Part shown: positions 60,458 to 64,000 of the stretch, one piece after another | Layout: each line of letters opens with the position of its first letter | Numbering within the stretch: the first letter of the stretch is position 1 | From: Gigaspora rosea | Taxonomy: Eukaryota; Glomeromycota; Glomeromycetes; Diversisporales; Gigasporaceae | Assembly: GCA_003550325.1 (NCBI GenBank) | Contig: QKWP01000005.1 | Coordinates: forward strand, 154,926 to 218,925 | DNA: 64,000 nt | Reading direction: 5' to 3' | Notes under the pieces: generated by a model | The model's input: only the letters and a program-made list of their open reading frames with translations | Told to the model about the DNA's origin: nothing | Databases searched by the model: none | Translations under genes and position numbers: made by a program

Positions 60458-61451
60458 AAATAATTGTAATAATATGTTAATTGAATTGAATTATTGATAT
60501 TTTTTGACTTATTAGTTATACTATTAACTTACTTTCTATAGTGTTTGAATGTACTAACATAATTGATATAACAAATATGACAGTAATATATTATTAGAAT
60601 TGAATTATCAATATTTTTTTTGAATTGACTTGAAAAATATCAGTTATACTATTAACTTACTCGCTATAGTGTTTTTGTGATAATATAATTGATATAACAG
60701 AAATAATAGTTATTAGAATTGAATTATCAATATTTCTTTGAATTACTTGAAAATATTCTTATTAGTTATACTGTTAACTTACTTTCTATAATGTTTGATT
60801 GTAAAACATAATTGATGTAAAAGGAATAATTGAAATAATATGTTATTAGAATTAAATTATTGATATATTTTTTGAATTGTCTTAAAAAATATTCTTATTA
60901 GTTATACTGTTAACTTACTTGCTATAGTGTTTAATTATGTTAACATAATTAACATAACAGAAATAATAGTAATAATATGTTATTAGAATTGAATTATCAA
61001 TATTTTTTTTTGAATTGGCTTGAAAAATATTCTTATCAGTTATAATGCTAACTTACATTCTATAGTTTAATTATGTTAACATAATTAATATAACAGAAAT
61101 AATTGTAATAATATGTTATTAGAATTGAATTATCAATATTTTTTTTTGAATTGGCTTGAAAAATATTCTTATCAGTTATAATGCTAACTTACATTCTATA
61201 GTTTTGATTGTGATAACATAATTGACATAACAGAAATAATAGTAATAATATACTTTTAGAATTGAATTATTGATATTTTTTCAAAATTCACTTGAAAAAA
61301 TATTCTTATTAGCTATACTGTTAACTTACTTGCTATAGTGTTTGATTGTGATAACATAATTGACATACAGAAATAATAATTATAATATGTTATTAGAATT
61401 GATTAGAATTGAATTATTGATATTTTTTGAATTAATTAAAAAATATTCTTA

Positions 61452-61628
61452 TCAGTTATACTTTTTCATTAAATAATTAATTTCTCCTCGATATCTTGGT
61501 GCATTTTCATTTTTTGGATCATTTTTAAGCAATTTAGTTACATCTTCAAGTGCTTTATCATATTCGCCCATAATAAATTTTTCAAGAATTTCTTTATACT
61601 CTTTGTCATAGATATCTTTATTATACAT
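61452..61628 (-). CDS. TPR-type exon
   Basis: MYNKDIYDKEYKEILEKF then GEYDKALEDVTKLLKNDP and APRYRGEINYLMKK is a TPR helix pair of the kind common in these fungi. The codon run reaches TGA at 61452, but a GT donor (61461) right after LMKK is more likely. Splicing 61462 (phase 2) to 58205 (one base, then TTT) keeps the frame into the kinase. To the SPRY exons upstream no phase-correct junction was found: the preceding exon ends in phase 2 or at TAG 61694. It could be the first exon of the kinase gene or part of one long SPRY-TPR-kinase gene with a sequence error. Confidence 0.6.
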   Translation of the reverse strand: MYNKDIYDKEYKEILEKFIMGEYDKALEDVTKLLKNDPKNENAPRYRGEINYLMKKYN

Positions 61629-61693
61629 TACTATTATAGAAACAAATAAAATAAATATTAAATAATGTAATATTAAATTATTATCATTATGAC

Positions 61694-62676
61694 CTATTTA
61701 AGTAACTTTCCAGAATATTCAAACTTTCTATCCCCAAAATTTACTTCTACGGATCCTCCTTGCGATCTAAATCCAATACAAGGATATAGATTTCCTTCCA
61801 AATCATTAGGCAGATAGCATGCTCTTCCTGGAAATATAATACAAATGCTAAATTCATATCTAGGTTTTGGAATTAATAACTAATAATTACCTAGGTTTAC
61901 TCCATTTATGGTATAAAATATTATCTTTTTCTGGAAGTTTAAATAACATCCAATAGTATCGCCGGTAGTGTATAATGGCCCATATGGCTCGCCACTGCCA
62001 GAACAATATAAGTATCCATCATCTCCATGGTAACCCCAAGAGTTATTTTTTTGGCCTAAATATTTCATAACAAAACTATTGACCTATTGCTATGAAAAAA
62101 TAATGATAATAATAAACTTTTATTACCAGGCAGTGCCATGATATCTAAATCATCGGTTTTTTTATTTTGATCAATTGGCTCGCAAAATCCGATTCCAATC
62201 ATTCTTTTAAAAGATTTAAAATAATTATGAAAAATAATTTTAATACAACAATTAACTTCTTCTAAGTACATTTAACAAATTGTATTTAGAGTTAGACTGT
62301 GTTTTAAAGCATTATTATAATCATGTGCTCGGTTTTGATCATGTGATGATGATCGCTGATCTGGCCCGTACTCTCACACTTCTCGGTAAAAATAAAAATT
62401 TTCAAAAATTTGAATCAAGATATCTCGACTCGAGATATCTTGATTCAAATTTTTGAAAATTTTCAGATTAGCGATCGAGCACAGATTCTAACTTTGCGTT
62501 TTAAAGAGATGAAACATATAAATTGCACCTAGAGTTGACTATATAAATAATTTATTATTAATCTTACCCATTTTTTCCTCCATCTATAATTTTAACTTCG
62601 AAATAAAAAAATTTGCACACTAAAGGAATCGGGTCATTTCCCAGAATTTTAGCCGCAACTTTATAATCATCAGGCC
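61694..62676 (-). CDS. SPRY-domain protein, 4 visible exons
   Basis: Minus-strand exons 62676-62568, 62203-62127, 62055-61891 and 61827-61694 join in phase. They encode [66 protein letters not shown] and [19 protein letters not shown], a nearly complete SPRY/B30.2 beta-sandwich; this module binds partner proteins. The first visible exon starts after an acceptor (AAAAG), so an upstream exon is missing or lies before 62680. The frame can close at TAG 61694, after FEYSGKLLK. The first intron (62204-62567) is unusually long because it holds an inverted-repeat insertion. The TPR exon follows 66 bp downstream. Confidence 0.75.
62280..62500. mobile_element. Inverted-repeat insertion within the SPRY intron
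   Basis: A perfect stem AAAATTTTCAAAAATTTGAA..AGATATCTCGA folds on itself at 62393-62462; outside it GATCGCTGATCTG and CAGATTAGCGATC pair. Left outer limit uncertain. Confidence 0.65.
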
Positions 62677-64000
62677 CTTTTATTCAAAATTTATACTAAT
62701 TAGTAAGTTATGCAACCTTTAATACTTTTCGTTCAAATATTAATTAATTTTCTTATTAAAATATAAAATTATTCCTCATAGCTAAAAAATAAAGATTGGA
62801 CCTCGCTGAAAAATAAATGTTCATTTCACCTGTATATTTGATTTTAAATTGATTTATACTAAAAAATTCAAAGTCTGATACGGCCTGTAATTTATTCATC
62901 AAATTAAATTTCCTATTGGATTATAAATAAAAAACAAATTAAAAAATCCTTCTCTTGATTGCTGTTCAAAAAAATTTTATGCACAGTGCAGGAAATTTAA
63001 AAACTTCAATATTTTTTCTATGTAAAGATGATGCACGATTTATATCTAAATTTGTTTAATACGGCGTATTGCGTGCGACAGGATTTGTGTTACAATTGAG
63101 CGTTATTCTTATACGTACGTACGTATTTATTATTACTCATAGCTTGTTGTACAATATAATACGATAGGGTGAAACCTGAGTTGTGAAATAGTGAAATCTG
63201 CTATGATCATCACATGAGGTCGCTTTTATATAATTAAAAACATAATAAACCGCAGACTTCGCCCTAACCCGATCTACAAAGCGGATTTCACTATTTATGC
63301 AATATAGCAAGGTATTTTTGAGTGCGTAAGAGGGGGGTTTTTTTAAATGGTGTGATATTTATAGAGTTTATTTATACCAGGAACAGAGTGATATATATCA
63401 TGAAGTGTATGGTTTATAAGCATTTTAGTGATGCAAAATCTCATAATTGATTGGGCAATGTATTAAACGTAATGAAATTTGGAATTCTGCATCTTTTAGT
63501 ACTACGTTTATTTATCGTATGAGAATTGTTTAACCTTTAACAGTTTTTCTTTTCGAATAAAGTACATGATAAAAAAGCCTTCTTATTATTGTCTTTCGGA
63601 AATGCACTAACTAAATATGCTGTGATTATGTACTAGGATTTAAAATATGCAAAGCGGATTTACACCTTGCAACGCAGGTTTCACCATAATGCGAAAGTAA
63701 TAGCAGATTTAATATAATTATCGAAATTACAGTAAATTTTGGTAATAAAAATATAATTTTTGATAATACAATTTTTGGCCAGTATATCGTTTCAATATAC
63801 TGGCCGAAATTTTATTATCGAAAAATAATAATCCTACTAATTTGCAAATCAGCTGTAAATATTTGAATTCGATAAAAATATAACTATCTATATCGGAGTT
63901 ATTCAACATTACTAAATTAGACTTTTCGTATAAATGCGAAATAACTCCTAAAAATGTTCTGAATTTTGATCAAATTAAGCTTAATCCTGGTCATTATTCG
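62677..64000. other. Intergenic right edge with two inverted repeats
   Basis: An ACGT tract lies at 63111-63125. GTGAAATAGTGAAATCTGC and GCGGATTTCACTATTTATGC (about 63184-63301) bound a short element that holds CGCCCTAACCCGATC. GGCCAGTATATCGTTTCAAT..ATACTGGCC forms a hairpin at 63770-63804. The final 25 bases (CTTAATCCTGGTCATTA) resemble 4417-4435. No gene is supported. Confidence 0.45.

Larger units (their letters stand above)
58219..61461 (-). repeat. ~130-bp minisatellite of intron-like units, about 18 copies
   Basis: On the minus strand each unit runs ACTATAGCAAGTAAGTTAAC, then AGTATAACTAATAAGAATAT, TTTTTCAAGTCAATTC, and ATAACATATTATTACTATTA. The array begins exactly at the GTATAAC donor of the TPR exon (61461) and ends in TTTAATAATGTTTAAG before the kinase exon. 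Each unit contains a donor-like GTAAGT, a branch-like AACTAAT and an acceptor-like TTTTTCAAG. Two foreign elements interrupt it (59464-59790 and 60035-60457). Confidence 0.75.

Overview
The window looks like nuclear DNA of an arbuscular mycorrhizal fungus (Glomeromycotina, most like Rhizophagus or a close relative). The reasons are very AT-rich DNA with tall A/T homopolymers, short GT-AG introns of about 65-95 bp, and the gene families present: tyrosine-kinase-like protein kinases with the HxDFHSGN catalytic loop, Sel1 repeats, an F-box protein with 28-residue leucine-rich repeats, SPRY and TPR modules, a NADAR enzyme, and two genes with a MACPF-type signature. The species call is inference from family memory; no database was searched.

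Layout. 0.3-1.7 kb: an intact four-exon NADAR gene (minus). 1.7-4.5 kb: intergenic. 4.5-31.8 kb: a gene-poor block made almost wholly of nested short transposable elements: Mutator-type MITEs with perfect 9-bp target duplications, pogo-like MITEs with TA duplications, hAT-like elements with 8-bp duplications, tRNA-derived retroposons, palindromic foldback elements and a 1.6-kb element filled with tandem palindromes. 32.2-34.1 kb: a decayed Sel1 fragment and a decayed kinase (plus). 34.1-43.4 kb: a second block of MITEs. 43.4-44.7 kb: F-box/LRR gene (minus), with an LRR relic at 47.5-47.7 kb. 48.3-51.3 kb: a gene with ubiquitin-like modules and a MACPF-type domain (plus), broken by apparent frameshifts. 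51.5-53.4 kb: a MULE transposase relic carrying a clean MITE insertion, then a long inverted-repeat element. 55.3-58.2 kb: a kinase joined by an in-phase intron to a MACPF-type module (minus). 58.2-61.5 kb: an intron-like minisatellite array. 61.45-62.7 kb: SPRY and TPR exons (minus), phase-compatible with splicing into the kinase gene.

How it fits together. The two MACPF-type genes, one headed by beta-grasp modules and the other by a kinase, sit about 4 kb apart in opposite orientation with SPRY/TPR exons next door. That resembles sensor-plus-executor architectures of self/non-self recognition, but this is inference. Several genes carry single-base frameshifts, often in A/T runs; some may be sequence errors, but a 5-bp loss in the kinase relic and transposon insertions show real decay too. 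The strongest new-looking signals are the palindrome-array element, a family of elements with unrelated termini but one shared telomere-like core, the intron-derived minisatellite, and the kinase-MACPF fusion.
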